Shown: piece after piece, positions 63,796 through 64,000 of the stretch
Layout: every line of letters starts with the position of its first letter
Position numbering within the stretch: the stretch's first letter is position 1
DNA from: Incurvaria masculella
Lineage: Eukaryota; Arthropoda; Insecta; Lepidoptera; Incurvariidae
NCBI GenBank assembly: GCA_946894095.1
Contig: OX335641.1
Coordinates: 6,714,501-6,778,500 of the forward strand
Length of the DNA: 64,000 bases
Reading direction: 5' to 3'
Translations under genes and position numbers: made by a program
Notes under the pieces: model-generated
Database searches by the model: none
What the model was told of the DNA's origin: nothing
Seen by the model: only the letters and a program-made list of their open reading frames with translations

Positions 63796-64000
63796 CTAAG
63801 GCGCATCGTCGCCCCTGAAGGGCAGGTACTGGGGCGCGCGCCGGCTGTACTGCGGCCGCCGCTCGCGCACCTGCGGCGTCGGTGCGATCCCCACCTCCGC
63901 GTCCGAGCGGGCCTGCGCGTGCGCAGCCGCCACCTCGTGCACCGGCACCGGCGTCACCGAGTACCCCGCCGCCACCAGCGCCGCGAACTCCTCCGGCGTG
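63796..64000 (-). CDS. C-terminus of an unrecognised protein (partial)
   Basis: The - strand frame enters from the window edge and stops at TAG (63796-63798). About 68 codons are visible: TPEEFAALVAAGYSVTPVP, then HEVAAAHAQARSDAEVGI, RERRPQYSRRAPQY and LPFRGDDAP. Third positions are almost all G or C, in sharp contrast with the AT-rich flank, so it is clearly coding. An Ala/Val/Pro-rich stretch, Tyr-rich repeats and a short basic end would suit a cuticular or other structural protein, but I do not recognise the family. The start and remaining exons lie beyond the window. Confidence 0.75.
   Translation of the reverse strand, partial: TPEEFAALVAAGYSVTPVPVHEVAAAHAQARSDAEVGIAPTPQVRERRPQYSRRAPQYLPFRGDDAP

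Overview
This window looks like nuclear DNA from an insect, most likely a moth or butterfly. It is AT-rich and intron-rich, with GT-AG splice signals around short, GC-richer coding exons. It is packed with short interspersed repeats of kinds I associate with Lepidoptera and has arrays of the insect telomere pentamer CCTAA/TTAGG. Nothing prokaryotic was seen: no operons, CRISPR array or rRNA genes. The species cannot be named from the sequence.

Two host genes are supported. The main one lies on the + strand from about 40.96 to 57.32 kb: the 3' part of a receptor-type (particulate) guanylyl cyclase gene. Seven exons (ending at 41098, 48924, 53811, 54584, 55287, 55933 and 57317) join in perfect phase. 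They encode the tail of the kinase-homology region, the coiled-coil linker, a complete class III cyclase catalytic domain with all catalytic residues, and a Ser/Thr/Asn-rich C-terminal tail. The extracellular, membrane and main kinase-homology regions were not found here. The first visible exon has its own ATG at 40963, giving an open frame of 502 codons, so a short transcript is possible. Two of its introns carry tandem arrays of decayed exon copies: 113-bp units just after the first exon and about 140-bp units before the second. The other host gene is the last ~68 codons of an unrecognised GC-rich protein, on the - strand at the right edge (63796-64000).

Nearly everything else is mobile DNA. 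0-12 kb: repeat fragments and a long foldback element (6703-10197) holding a nested 2.36-kb hAT element with an 8-bp target duplication. 15.5-18.5 kb: a nearly full coding region of a non-LTR retrotransposon with a restriction-like endonuclease, broken by two frameshifts and lacking its first catalytic Asp. 19-24 kb: a TTAA-flanked MITE, a foldback whose loop is 13 telomeric pentamers, and an internally deleted mariner. 26-34 kb: a Helitron-like fragment, a 354-bp direct duplication, SINEs and three non-LTR 3' ends. 36-41 kb: a 100-bp tandem repeat and several copies of one high-copy ~300-bp repeat. 41-57 kb: the cyclase gene with two Tc1/mariner elements, SINEs and MITEs in its introns. 57-64 kb: MITEs, SINEs and the right-edge gene.

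Most consistent with an ordinary TE-rich lepidopteran locus. The least ordinary points are the exon-derived tandem arrays in the cyclase gene, the open frame starting at an internal exon, the telomeric-repeat foldback, and SINEs that share one body under either a 5S rRNA-like or a tRNA-like head.
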